Shown in pieces: positions 24,402 to 33,158 of a DNA stretch of 51,084 bases (its first letter is position 1; every line of letters begins with the position of its first letter). Both the position numbers and the translations under genes were made by a program. Source of the stretch: Catenulispora pinisilvae (GTDB lineage: Bacteria > Actinomycetota > Actinomycetes > Streptomycetales > Catenulisporaceae); assembly GCF_015356865.1 (NCBI RefSeq), contig NZ_JAAFZA010000056.1, positions 1 through 51,084 on the forward strand, read 5' to 3'. Below the pieces are notes generated by a model. The model ran no database searches. It was not told the DNA's origin and saw only the letters and a list, made by a program, of their open reading frames with translations.

Positions 24402-25217
24402 ATGCCCTCCAGCACCCCCTACCGGCCGCCCAGGAAGCTGGGTCCGGCCTTTCGGTTCATCGTCGTCGTGATGATCCCGTTGCTGCGCGTGCTGATGAAG
24501 CGGGACTGGCGCGGCGGCGAGCACATCCCGGAGACCGGCGGTGTGGTGATCGCGGCCAACCACATTTCGCACGTGGACGCGCTGGCCTTCGGCCACTACG
24601 TCTACGGCAACGGCCGGATCCCGCGGTTCCTGGCCAAGTCCGGGGTGTTCAAGAACAAGTTCGTGGGCAGCGTGCTGCGTGCGGCCAAGCAGATCCCGGT
24701 CTACCGGGACAGCGCGGACGCGGCCAACGCGCTGCGCGACGCCATCGCCGCGGTGAACGAGGGCCAGGCGGTCGCGATGTATCCGGAGGGAACCATCTCC
24801 CGCGACCCCGGGCTGTGGCCGATGGCGGCCAAGAGCGGCGCGGCGCGCATCGCGCTGGCTACCGGCTGCCCGGTGGTCCCGGTGGCACAGTGGGGGGCGC
24901 AGGAGATCCTGGCCTACCACGAGAGGAAGCCGCACCTGCTGCCGCGCAAGCGGATGATCATGCTGGCCGGCCCGCCGGTGGACCTGGACGACCTGCGCGG
25001 TCGGCCGCAGACCGCGGAGACGGTGCGGGAGGCGACGGAGCGCATCATGGACGCCATCACCGAGTTGCTGGCGAACGTGCGCGGCCAGGAGCCGCCGGCG
25101 GTGCGGTATCTGCCGGCGATCGAGAACGACAACGGCGAAGCCGACCAAGGGGCCGCGGGCGCGGCCGTCAGGTGGGACGCCGACGGAGAGAGCGGAAAGC
25201 AGGTCGAGAGCGCATGA
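24402..25217 (+). CDS. plsC: 1-Acyl-sn-glycerol-3-phosphate acyltransferase
   Basis: 271 residues from ATG 24402, directly after a GGGGG ribosome-binding site; an upstream TTG at 24366 is less likely. PlsC acylates lysophosphatidate to phosphatidate at the membrane. Motifs: hydrophobic N-terminal anchor FIVVVMIPLLRVLM, catalytic NHISHVDA (HX4D, His54 and Asp59), substrate-binding FLAKSGVFKNKFVG, and MYPEGTISRDPG (motif III). The C-terminal 35 residues are low-complexity and acidic. The stop overlaps the gpsA start as ATGA, so phosphatidate synthesis and glycerol-3-phosphate production are translationally coupled. Confidence 0.93.
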   Translation: MPSSTPYRPPRKLGPAFRFIVVVMIPLLRVLMKRDWRGGEHIPETGGVVIAANHISHVDALAFGHYVYGNGRIPRFLAKSGVFKNKFVGSVLRAAKQIPVYRDSADAANALRDAIAAVNEGQAVAMYPEGTISRDPGLWPMAAKSGAARIALATGCPVVPVAQWGAQEILAYHERKPHLLPRKRMIMLAGPPVDLDDLRGRPQTAETVREATERIMDAITELLANVRGQEPPAVRYLPAIENDNGEADQGAAGAAVRWDADGESGKQVESA

Positions 25218-26221
25218 GGCGTTGCGCCGTCTTCGGTACCGGTTCGTGGGGCACGGCGATGAGCATCGTGCTGGCCGACGCCGGCAACGAGGTCGTGATG
25301 GTCGGGCGCCGCGAGGCGCAGATCGCCGCGATCAACGCCGACCACGAGAACGCCGACTACACCCCGGGCGTCCGGCTGCCCGATTCGGTGCGGGCCACCA
25401 CCGCCGCCGCCGAGGCGCTGGCCGGCGCCGAGTTCGCGTACCTCACGGTCCCGGCGCAGACGCTGCGCGCGAACCTGACGGCCTGGAAGGACCTGGTCGG
25501 TCCGGAGACGGTCCTGGTGTCGCTGATGAAGGGGCTGGAGGTCGGCACCGCCAAGCGGATGACGGAGGTGATCCGCGAAGTGACCGGCTTCGGCCGGGAA
25601 CGCGTCGCGGTTCTGTCCGGCCCGAATCTCTCCCTGGAGATCGCCCGCCGCCAGCCCGCCGCCTCGGTGGTGGCCAGCCGGGACGAGGACGTGGCGCTGC
25701 GCCTTCAGGCCGAGACGAACGGTCCCTACTTCCGCACCTACACCGCCAGCGACGTGACCGGCGTGGAACTCGGCGGCGTGGTGAAGAACGTCATCGGGCT
25801 CGCGGTCGGCATCGCCGACGGCATGGGCTTCGGCGACAACACCAAGGCCACCCTCATCACCCGCGGCCTGGCCGAGACGGCACGGCTCGGCGCGGCCCTG
25901 GGCGCGGATCCGTACACGTTCTCCGGCCTGGCCGGACTCGGCGACCTGGTGGCCACGTGCGCTTCGCCGCTGTCGCGCAACCGCAGCTTCGGCGTGCATC
26001 TGGGGCGCGGCCTGACGTTGGAACAGGCACAGGCGGAAGTGAAGCAGACCGCTGAGGGTGTGAAGTCCTGCGAGGCGGTGTTGGAACTGGCGGATCGGCA
26101 CGGCGTGGAGATGCCGATCGCCGAGACCGTGGTGGCGATCGTGCATGACGGCCGGGCGCCGGCCGAAATGCTCAAGGAACTGATGACGCGGCCGTTGAAG
26201 GCGGAGCGGCACGGGCACTAG
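25214..26221 (+). CDS. gpsA: Glycerol-3-phosphate dehydrogenase, NAD(P)+
   Basis: 335 residues from ATG 25214, overlapping the plsC stop. It reduces dihydroxyacetone phosphate to glycerol-3-phosphate for phospholipid synthesis. NAD-binding FGTGSWGTAMSIVLAD (residues 7-22), VSLMKGLEV, SGPNLSLEIA, the catalytic Lys region LGGVVKNVIGLAVGIADGMG, FGDNTKATLITRGLAE and the C-terminal LAGLGDLVATC and SRNRSFG signatures are intact. The final TAG (26219-26221) lies inside a CTAG that flanks a palindromic element. CTAG recurs at the element's other end, so the element probably inserted exactly at the gpsA stop codon and the duplication restored it. The protein is therefore undamaged. Confidence 0.95.
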   Translation: MRRCAVFGTGSWGTAMSIVLADAGNEVVMVGRREAQIAAINADHENADYTPGVRLPDSVRATTAAAEALAGAEFAYLTVPAQTLRANLTAWKDLVGPETVLVSLMKGLEVGTAKRMTEVIREVTGFGRERVAVLSGPNLSLEIARRQPAASVVASRDEDVALRLQAETNGPYFRTYTASDVTGVELGGVVKNVIGLAVGIADGMGFGDNTKATLITRGLAETARLGAALGADPYTFSGLAGLGDLVATCASPLSRNRSFGVHLGRGLTLEQAQAEVKQTAEGVKSCEAVLELADRHGVEMPIAETVVAIVHDGRAPAEMLKELMTRPLKAERHGH

Positions 26222-26325
26222 TGCAGCGCCGCGTCGATCTTTCGGGGGTTGGGTGGGGGGTTTTGGTCACCGGCTTGAGGTGAGTCGGGTGCGGAGGCCG
26301 GCGGTCGCGTGCGGGGCTTAAAGGC

Positions 26326-26420
26326 GTTGTGAAAAAACCGCCAGATTTTGGCCGCTGACTTGCGCTGTCGGGCGGCGGTGAGCAGGTCCGGCCGCCAAAA
26401 TCTGGCCGTTTTTTAACAAC
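26326..26420. other. Long hairpin, left arm of the palindromic element
   Basis: Bases 26326-26352 (GTTGTGAAAAAACCGCCAGA and on to TTTTGGC) pair with 26394-26420 (GCCAAAATCTGGCCGTTTTT and on to AACAAC). This makes 25 base pairs with two mismatches and a 41-base loop. As RNA it could terminate transcription from both convergent genes, because the arms include A6/T6 runs. Confidence 0.7.
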
Positions 26421-26602
26421 ATGTGTGCTTGCGTTAGTCAGGGTCCCGCACCGCACGAAGCCCGCGGCCGGGTACGCCGTCACCTCAGCCGGTCCCCGCC
26501 TTGCGCCGTAGGGTTGTGAACCTCGCCCTGGGGGCGACCGGCAGCCGGCGACGTGGCCGGCTTGACGCCCGGGCTGTCCGTTCTCGGAAGCGGACCACAC
26601 AT

Positions 26603-26697
26603 GTTGTGACAAAACGGCCTGATTTTGTCCGCCCTGCCGGGCGACCGCCGCGGGTCTCGGTGAGCCGGCGGACGAAATCTGGCGGTTTTTTCACAAC
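26603..26697. other. Long hairpin, right arm of the palindromic element
   Basis: Bases 26603-26633 (GTTGTGACAAAACGGCCTGA onward) pair with 26667-26697 (GGCGGACGAAATCTGGCGGT onward to CACAAC) with a few mismatches. The same motif as in the left hairpin is used, so the element holds four copies of a GTTGTGAAAAAAC-type 27-31-mer in alternating orientation. Confidence 0.7.
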
Positions 26698-26705
26698 GCT
26701 TTTAA

Positions 26706-26985
26706 GCCCCGTACGCGACCGCCGGGCTCCGTACCCGACTCGCCTCAGGCCGGTGACCAAAGCCCCGTACGCGACCGCCGGGCTCCGTATCCGACTCGCC
26801 TCAGGTCGGTGACCAAAGCCCCGTACGCGACCGCCGGGCTCCGTACCCGACTCGCCTCAAGCCGGTGACCAAAGCCCCGTACGCGACCGCCGGGCTCCGT
26901 ACCCGACTCGCCTCAAGCCGGTGACCAAAGCCTCGCACGCGACCGCCGGGCTCCGTATCCGACTCGCCTCAGGCCGGTGACCAAA
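26706..26985. repeat. Five tandem copies of a 56-base unit
   Basis: Units begin at 26706, 26762, 26818, 26874 and 26930, each starting GCC(C/T)CG(T/C)ACGCGACC and ending CGGTGACCAAA or nearly so. Copies differ by only a few substitutions (GTACCCG/GTATCCG, CAGGCC/CAAGCC/CAGGTC), which points to recent expansion. A single diverged copy lies inverted in the left arm near 26266-26321. Confidence 0.92.
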
Positions 26986-28308
26986 ACCCCCCACCCAACC
27001 CCCGAAAGATCGACGCGGCGCTGCACTAGGGTCCTCTGGGCTTCCCGCGTCCTCTGTGCTTCCCGCGCTCTCCGGCCGAGTCCGTTCGGCCCACCGCGTG
27101 ACCGTCGGCCCCATCAACCCGGCGGCCGCGAACCCCGCGCCCAGAATCACCCACCCCGGCCCGCCGAGCCCGAGCACCAACGCGGTCAGCAATGCCGGTC
27201 CGACCGCGCTCGCGGCGTCCAGGCCGAGCAACGTGAGTCCTTGGTATTGCCCTTGGGCGTGCGCCGGGGCCAGCTCGAAGCTCAACGAGAATCCGGCCGC
27301 CGTCACCCACACCCCGGCCGCGCACACCACCGCCGAGCCGCCGAGCAACACGACCGTCTCGGCCCAGCGCGGCCCGGATCCGCTGCCCGCCAACACCGCA
27401 CACCCCACCGCGATCGCCAATCCCGCGATCCGCAACGCCCGGCCGCCTTGCTCGGCCGTCTCCATCCGGCGGCCGACCGGCTGCATCAGCAGCACCCCGA
27501 CCAGGAAGTTCAGCCCGAAGACCGCGGCGGCGAAGCCGTGCGGGATGTGCGTGCGCGAGGCGATCCACAGCGGGATCAGCAGCGTCACCACCACCGCTTG
27601 CAGGTTTATCAGACCATTGAGAATGGCGAAGGCCGCGTAGGGCCGGTCCGTCAGCGCCGCGAATCGCCGGGTTCCCGGCGGCCGGGGCAGCGGCGCGAAG
27701 TCCGGCACCCGCAACAGCAGGAGCGCGCAGACCACATAGGAGACCGCGTTCACCAGGATGACTGTGAGGTACGCCCCGCGTGTGCCGATCTGGATCGCGA
27801 CTGCGGCGAGCAGCGTTCCGGCCACCACCGCGACGCACGCGTTCGTCCGCAGCTTCGCGCGGAACAGCGCCGGCCGCTCACCGCCGACCCGGCCTATCAA
27901 CGCCCCGCGCGCCGCGTTGTTCGCCGCGTCCGCGACGTAGTCGAAGGCCGCCACCACCGTGAAGGCCCACCACGAGTGGACGACCACGAACAGCGCCATC
28001 GTCACGGTCTGCACGGCGAGCGTCACCAGCTGGACGGTGCGCGGCCCGACCCGGTCGGCGAGCGTCCCGGCCGGCACCGAACCGAGCAGAGCGGCCAGCC
28101 CGGCGATGCTCAACCCGGTCCCGACCTGGCGCGCCGGGATACCCACGATCACCGTGAAATACAGCGCCGACGTCGCCAGGAACATGCCGGTCCCGACCCG
28201 GTTCACGAAGCTCGACCACACCAGCGCGCGTTGAGGTCCGGGGTCCGGCAGTTCCGGCAGCCAGCGGCGTATTCGGCCGCCCGCCGCGCCCCCACCCTGC
28301 ATGATCAT
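26857..28308 (-). CDS. MFS transporter whose C-terminus is encoded by the inserted element
   Basis: 483 residues from ATG 28306-28308 (AGGG nine bases upstream on this strand; the next ATG, two codons later, is also possible). The first ~425 residues form a 12-span major facilitator: loop 2-3 signature AGTLADRVGPRTVQ, helices such as TVQLVTLAVQTVTMALFVVV, VVVTLLIPLWIAS and TVVLLGGSAVVCAAGVWVTA. The substrate is unknown; the set resembles drug or sugar efflux MFS. After ERTRPESAGSTEDAG the frame enters the palindromic element at CTAG 27026-27029 and reads about 56 extra residues (SAAPRRSFGGWVGGFGHRPE...) before TGA in the tandem array. Without the element and one CTAG the frame would end at TGA 26172-26174, inside gpsA on the opposite strand. 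The tail is therefore not native. Confidence 0.85.
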   Translation of the reverse strand: MIMQGGGAAGGRIRRWLPELPDPGPQRALVWSSFVNRVGTGMFLATSALYFTVIVGIPARQVGTGLSIAGLAALLGSVPAGTLADRVGPRTVQLVTLAVQTVTMALFVVVHSWWAFTVVAAFDYVADAANNAARGALIGRVGGERPALFRAKLRTNACVAVVAGTLLAAVAIQIGTRGAYLTVILVNAVSYVVCALLLLRVPDFAPLPRPPGTRRFAALTDRPYAAFAILNGLINLQAVVVTLLIPLWIASRTHIPHGFAAAVFGLNFLVGVLLMQPVGRRMETAEQGGRALRIAGLAIAVGCAVLAGSGSGPRWAETVVLLGGSAVVCAAGVWVTAAGFSLSFELAPAHAQGQYQGLTLLGLDAASAVGPALLTALVLGLGGPGWVILGAGFAAAGLMGPTVTRWAERTRPESAGSTEDAGSPEDPSAAPRRSFGGWVGGFGHRPEASRIRSPAVACEALVTGLRRVGYGARRSRTGLWSPA

Positions 28309-28334
28309 GCTTCGGACCCTACAAGGACTTAGGT

Positions 28335-28345
28335 ATGGTCGGACC

Positions 28346-28347
<2 letters not shown>
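28335..28347. promoter_or_regulatory. FadR/GntR-like palindrome overlapping the ddl start
   Basis: ATGGTCGGACCAT (28335-28347) is a perfect palindrome around one base. Its core TGGTCNGACCA is identical to the E. coli FadR-type operator core. It lies in the 37-base gap between the divergent MFS and ddl genes and includes the first bases of the ddl ATG. No GntR gene is in the window. Confidence 0.45.
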
Positions 28348-29518
<1,171 letters not shown>

Positions 29519-29545
29519 CCCACTCGCGGTGCGGTGGACTCCAGG

Positions 29546-30151
29546 TCACTGCACCTGGTCGTTGGCGAAGTGTCCGGCCCGGTCCGGGACGGTCTTCACG
29601 ATCAGCGGGGCCAGGTCCACCAACGCGTTGGAGGCGTTCTGCTTCTGGGTCTGGCCGTCGTAGGGCACGGTGACCTCGACGTACACCGCGCGGTCGGTGG
29701 TGGTGTAGGTGACGTGGTCGCCGTGGTCCTCGATCAGCCAGTTGACCTGCGCGGTGTCGTCGCCCATGTTCGCGTACTGGTTGCTCAGCGGGGTGTAGTC
29801 CGGGCCGCCGACCACGATCGCGGCCGGCTCGGCGACCCCGCACCGCAGGACGGTCGTGGGCGAGCCCCAGACCGCGGCCCGCTGTTTCACATGGTCGTCC
29901 GCGCCGACCACTCCGCGCCGGTGGTCGCCCTCCAGTTCCGACGGCAGGACCTTGACGAGGTTCGCGCAGGCGGACAACACGGCCGGATCGGAATCGGGCG
30001 GCAGATCGACGCCGACCGCGCCGGTGTGCCCGACGTGGTAGCCCCACACCGCGCCCACGCATGCCAAAACCGCGGCTGTTCCTACAGCCGCGGCCGGTAT
30101 CCACCTTTTCACGTCTCCCGAGGTCGCTCCCACGGAAGACCGGTCTACCAC
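29546..30151 (-). CDS. DUF3515 family membrane-anchored protein
   Basis: 201 residues from GTG 30149-30151. One N-terminal membrane span (residues about 17-37, IPAAAVGTAAVLACVGAVWG) acts as a signal anchor. The extracytoplasmic part has the family pattern: two conserved cysteines (LSACANLVKVLP and TTVLRCGVAEPAA), Trp in AAVWGSPTT, and WLIEDHGDHVTYTTTDRAVY. Members of DUF3515 occur only in actinobacteria, usually next to ddl and thiL as here; function is unknown, and a cell-envelope role is a reasonable guess from the neighbourhood. It is transcribed against ddl (27-base gap between stops) and lies one base from the AsnC-like gene stop, so these two minus-strand genes are co-transcribed. Confidence 0.88.
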   Translation of the reverse strand: MVDRSSVGATSGDVKRWIPAAAVGTAAVLACVGAVWGYHVGHTGAVGVDLPPDSDPAVLSACANLVKVLPSELEGDHRRGVVGADDHVKQRAAVWGSPTTVLRCGVAEPAAIVVGGPDYTPLSNQYANMGDDTAQVNWLIEDHGDHVTYTTTDRAVYVEVTVPYDGQTQKQNASNALVDLAPLIVKTVPDRAGHFANDQVQ

Positions 30152-30152
30152 A

Positions 30153-30392
30153 TCACTCGAAATGCACGATGGGGCAGGTCAGTGTGCGGGTGATGCCCTC
30201 GATGACCTGGATCTTGGCGATCACCAGCCGGCCGAGCTCGTCCATGGTCCCGGCCTCGGCGCGGACGATGACGTCGTAGGGCCCGGTCACGTCTTCGGCG
30301 GTGGTGATGCCGCTCTCGAGTTCGGCGATCGCCTGCGCCACGGCGCCCGCCTTCCCCACCTCGGTCTGGACCAGGATGTACGCTTGAACCAC
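30153..30392 (-). CDS. Stand-alone AsnC/Lrp ligand-binding domain protein
   Basis: 79 residues from GTG 30390-30392, chosen because AGGAGG lies six bases upstream and the reading then begins VVQAYILVQTEVGKAG as in Streptomyces orthologues; an upstream reading to 30440 lacks this support. The whole protein is the RAM/AsnC_trans_reg domain: AYILVQTEVG (strand 1), AQAIAELESG, TAEDVTGPYDVIVRAEAGTM with the family's G-PYD-V signature, and TLTCPIVHFE at the end. There is no DNA-binding helix-turn-helix. Such stand-alone domains form decameric rings that bind amino acids and may modulate full Lrp proteins. It precedes the DUF3515 gene by one base on the same strand and is divergent from thiL. Confidence 0.88.
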   Translation of the reverse strand: MVQAYILVQTEVGKAGAVAQAIAELESGITTAEDVTGPYDVIVRAEAGTMDELGRLVIAKIQVIEGITRTLTCPIVHFE

Positions 30393-30523
30393 GTGTCCTC
30401 CTACTGTCGGAAACGCCACCGTACCCTGCGGTTCCCTCATTCCGGGAGTCCATGCCCGTTGGGCGGACCGCCACGGTTCACCCGATCGAGTACCACGGTG
30501 TGTCGCCGGGTTACCGTTCTGGC

Positions 30524-31609
30524 GTGGAGACCATCGACGATGTCGGCGAGTTCGGGCTGATCGCCCGCGTCCAGGCCCGCCTGCCGCTGACCAGCCCCGA
30601 CACCCCGGTCCCGGCCGGCGACGACGCCGCGCTGCTCAACGCCCCGGACGGCCGGCTGGCGGTCAGCACCGACCTGCTGCTGGAGGGCAACCACTTCCGC
30701 CGGGACTGGTCCAGTCCCCGTGACATCGGCCACAAGGCCGCGGCGCAGAACTTCAGCGACATCGTCGCGATGGGCGGCGTCCCCACCTCGCTGCTGCTGT
30801 CGATGGTGCTGCCCGGCGATCTGCCGGTGGCCTGGGTCGAGGAGTTCGCCGAGGGGGTGGCCGGGGAGTGCGCCGGGCTCGGGGCCATCGTGGCCGGCGG
30901 CGATATGGTGCGGGGCGAGCTGATCACGATCTCGGTGACGGTGCTCGGGACGCTGGAGGGCCGGGCCCCGGTGCTGCGGTCGGGGGCTCGGCCGGGAGAC
31001 ACCGTGGCGGTGGCCGGACGGCTGGGGTGGTCGGCGGCCGGGCTGGAATTGCTGCTGTCCGGCGAGGAAACCGGCGTTGAGGCGGGTGATGGCGCGGAGC
31101 AAGCGAGTGGTGGCGTGGCCGAAGCGGGGCCGGGGTCCGCGGGCCCGGCGGCTGTGCCGGCTGGAGCGGGGTCTGCGGGCTCGACCCTGGCGCGGCCTGA
31201 AGCGGGATCCGCGGGGTCGGTGGCCCCGCAGCCTGCTGATTACCTGAGCGCGCACCGCCGCCCGAGCCCGCCGTACGCGGCCGGTCCGCAGGCCGCCCGC
31301 GCCGGCGCCACCGCGATGCTCGATGTGAGCGACGGCCTGCTGGCCGACCTGATGCACCTGGCCGTGGCCAGCGGCGTCGCGGTCGATGTCGACAGCGCCC
31401 TGGCGGTCACCACCCCCGGCCCGCGCCTCGACCTGGTTCTGACCGGGGGCGAGGATCACGCGCTGGTCGCGACCTTCGCCTCCGGCGCCGAACTGCCCGA
31501 GGGCTGGCGTCCGATCGGCAGAGTCCATGAGGGCTCTGCGGCGGTGACCGTCGACGGCAAGGCGTGGGACGGCGCGGTGGGCTGGAGCCACTTCGGCCAT
31601 TCGGAGTAG
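30524..31609 (+). CDS. thiL: Thiamine-monophosphate kinase with a low-complexity insertion
   Basis: 361 residues from GTG 30524 (METIDDVGEFGLI). ThiL phosphorylates thiamine monophosphate to the active diphosphate. PurM-like fold motifs: VPAGDDAALL, VSTDLLLEGNHFRRDWS with Asp metal ligands, HKAAAQNFSDIVAMGGVPTS, GAIVAGGDMVRGELITI, and C-terminal MLDVSDGLLADLMHLA and LTGGEDHALVATF. Between about residues 182 and 245 is an insertion of Ala/Gly/Glu/Ser repeats (EAGDGAEQASGGVAEAGPGS and on to AGSAGS) not needed for the fold and absent from most ThiL proteins. All active-site motifs flank it intact, so the enzyme should work. thiD, the other thiamine kinase, is 4 kb downstream beyond an inserted efflux island. 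Confidence 0.93.
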   Translation: METIDDVGEFGLIARVQARLPLTSPDTPVPAGDDAALLNAPDGRLAVSTDLLLEGNHFRRDWSSPRDIGHKAAAQNFSDIVAMGGVPTSLLLSMVLPGDLPVAWVEEFAEGVAGECAGLGAIVAGGDMVRGELITISVTVLGTLEGRAPVLRSGARPGDTVAVAGRLGWSAAGLELLLSGEETGVEAGDGAEQASGGVAEAGPGSAGPAAVPAGAGSAGSTLARPEAGSAGSVAPQPADYLSAHRRPSPPYAAGPQAARAGATAMLDVSDGLLADLMHLAVASGVAVDVDSALAVTTPGPRLDLVLTGGEDHALVATFASGAELPEGWRPIGRVHEGSAAVTVDGKAWDGAVGWSHFGHSE

Positions 31610-31653
31610 TGCCCGCGCCTGGCCTCCCGCCTGGCTCCTGCCTGGCTCCCGGA

Positions 31654-33051
31654 TCAGGCACCGCGCCGCGTCAGCCCGGTCAGCACCAGCGTGACCAGCG
31701 CCCCGACGGCCATCGCGATCCCGGCGGCGTGCATCCCGGACAGCGTGCCCAAGATCGCGACGCCGAGCGCGCTGCCGGTCTGCCGGGCGGCGTTCAGCGC
31801 GCCCTGGCCGGTCGCGGCGAGCGCGCGCGGGGTGGCCACGGCCATGTCCGCGGTGATCGACGGGATGGTCATCGTGGTCGCCAGCGCCATCAGCACCTGG
31901 GCCAGGATCACCACCGCCAGCGAGGTGTGCGCGCCGACCGTGGACAGGACCGCGCCGACCGCGATGTTCGCCACCATCGCGACCATCACCATCGGCCGGG
32001 CGCCGAACCGGTGCGCCAGCCTGCTGGTCAGCAACGGCAGGAAGCACATCGGGACCATCATGGGCAGGAACGCGACGCCGGTCATGGCCGCGCTCAGATG
32101 CCGGGTCTGCTCCAGCCACAGTGTGACCGAGTACAACAGGCCGTAGAAGATGTAGTTCGCGGAGACCGCGGTCACCAGGTTGTTGCGGACCCGGCCCAGG
32201 CGCAGCAGATCCGGCGGCAGCACCGGGGTCTCGGCCCGGCGCTCGACGAACGCCACCGCGACGGCGGCCAGTACCGCGAGCCCCAGCGCGGCCAGCGGCG
32301 CCGGGCTGCCCCAGCCCTCGGTGCCGGCGTCGACCAGGCCGTAGGTCAGGGCGCTGAGCGCGACGGTGAACAGGACCAGGCCGGGGACGTCGAACTTCTT
32401 GCGGTGCTCGGAACGGTGCGAGGACAGGCCGCGGACCAGGAACCAGGAGGCGAGCGCCAGCGGCGGGTTCACGACGAACACCAGCCGCCAGCCGCCGGCC
32501 GCGACCAGCGCGCCGCCGAGCACCGGCCCGACGGCCAGCCCGATCCCGGACAGCGCGGCCCACGCGCCGATCGCCTTCGTCCGCTCCTTGGCGTCGGGGT
32601 AGAGCCCGGCCAGCAGCGCGAGCGAGGCCGGGACCATGCCGGCCGCGGCGGCGCCGAGCAGCGCCCGGCCGGCGATCAGGCCGGCGGCGTTCGGGGCCAG
32701 CGCGCACAGCAGGGACATCAGCCCGAACAGGGCGACCGCGCTCTGATACACCTTGCGCGCGCCGAACCGGTCGGCGATCGCGCCGGAGGCCAGCATCAGG
32801 CCGGCGAACACGACGGTGTAGGCGTCCACGGTCCAGGGCAGCGCCGCGGCCGAGGAGTGCAGGTGCGCCTTCACATCGGGGAGGGCGACGTTGAGGATCG
32901 TCGCGTCGAGCAGGACCATGAAGTTGCCGGCCACGATGCCGGCGAACGCGGCTTTGGCCCGGGGGTTCGCCGGTGTCGGGTCGGGACGCGGGGTAGGGCC
33001 GGTGACGGTGTCTCCGGTGTTCTTCGGCGCGGCTTCGTCGATCAGTGCCAT
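31654..33051 (-). CDS. DHA2-type (EmrB/QacA) multidrug efflux MFS transporter
   Basis: 465 residues from ATG 33049-33051. Recognised by the 14-span-type signature in helix 1, MVLLDATILNVALPDVKAHL (motif D1), by SGAIADRFGARKVYQ (motif A) and by motif C-like glycine/proline pattern LSGIGLAVGPVLGGALVAAG in helix 5. It is shorter than classical 500-residue members but retains the usual sequence of hydrophobic spans to VGALVTLVLTGLT. It is a proton-driven exporter of hydrophobic drugs or metabolites. It is divergent from the Dabb gene, and the shared region carries an ATCGG-N5-CCGAT palindrome identical in form to the one before the LysR gene, so that regulator probably controls it. Substrate unknown. 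Confidence 0.9.
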   Translation of the reverse strand: MALIDEAAPKNTGDTVTGPTPRPDPTPANPRAKAAFAGIVAGNFMVLLDATILNVALPDVKAHLHSSAAALPWTVDAYTVVFAGLMLASGAIADRFGARKVYQSAVALFGLMSLLCALAPNAAGLIAGRALLGAAAAGMVPASLALLAGLYPDAKERTKAIGAWAALSGIGLAVGPVLGGALVAAGGWRLVFVVNPPLALASWFLVRGLSSHRSEHRKKFDVPGLVLFTVALSALTYGLVDAGTEGWGSPAPLAALGLAVLAAVAVAFVERRAETPVLPPDLLRLGRVRNNLVTAVSANYIFYGLLYSVTLWLEQTRHLSAAMTGVAFLPMMVPMCFLPLLTSRLAHRFGARPMVMVAMVANIAVGAVLSTVGAHTSLAVVILAQVLMALATTMTIPSITADMAVATPRALAATGQGALNAARQTGSALGVAILGTLSGMHAAGIAMAVGALVTLVLTGLTRRGA

Positions 33052-33108
33052 GGCTTGAGGATCGGGCCGGCCCCGCTCCGGCCGACAGGCCGTCTTTCCG
33101 ATCGCCCC

Positions 33109-33123
33109 ATCGGAGACTCCGAT
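33109..33123. promoter_or_regulatory. LysR-type operator candidate, copy 1
   Basis: ATCGGAGACTCCGAT is a perfect seven-base-arm palindrome with the T-N11-A pattern of LysR boxes, embedded in CGCCCC...GGCGGGA. It lies between the divergent efflux (start 33051) and Dabb (start 33159) genes. A matching site at 33926-33940 precedes the LysR gene. Confidence 0.7.
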
Positions 33124-33158
33124 GGCGGGAAGGGACGGGCCTGCGCGAGGATCAGGGC

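Larger units (their letters stand above)
26222..27025. mobile_element. Non-coding palindromic element with 53-base terminal inverted repeats (MITE-like)
   Basis: The first 53 bases (beginning TGCAGCGCCGCGTCGATCTT) are perfectly repeated in inverted orientation at 26973-27025. CTAG flanks both sides (26218-26221 and 27026-27029), as expected for a four-base target duplication. Similarity between the arms continues inward: each holds the 56-base unit (one copy on the left, five in tandem on the right), then a long hairpin, and ends near matching ACATGTGTG/CACACATGT sequences around 26420-26605. The central part of about 180 bases is not palindromic. No reading frame inside looks like a protein. 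A CTAG duplication fits the YTAR preference of IS5-type transposases, suggesting mobilisation in trans; this is inference, and no such transposase is in the window. It separates convergent gpsA and an MFS gene and has altered the end of the latter. Confidence 0.75.

Noticed and set aside
26485..26812. Small open frames inside the palindromic element on both strands
   Set aside because: They consist of repeat-unit translations (RSRTGL, PVRDRRAPYPTRL) without ribosome-binding sites; the element is better explained as non-coding.
26706..26985. Tandem 56-base units as a CRISPR array
   Set aside because: The units are directly adjacent with no unique spacers, the period is exactly 56 and no cas genes are nearby.
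30437..32707. 756-codon minus-strand open frame
   Set aside because: It mixes the antisense of thiL with an off-frame reading of the efflux gene; no start signal or domain is present.
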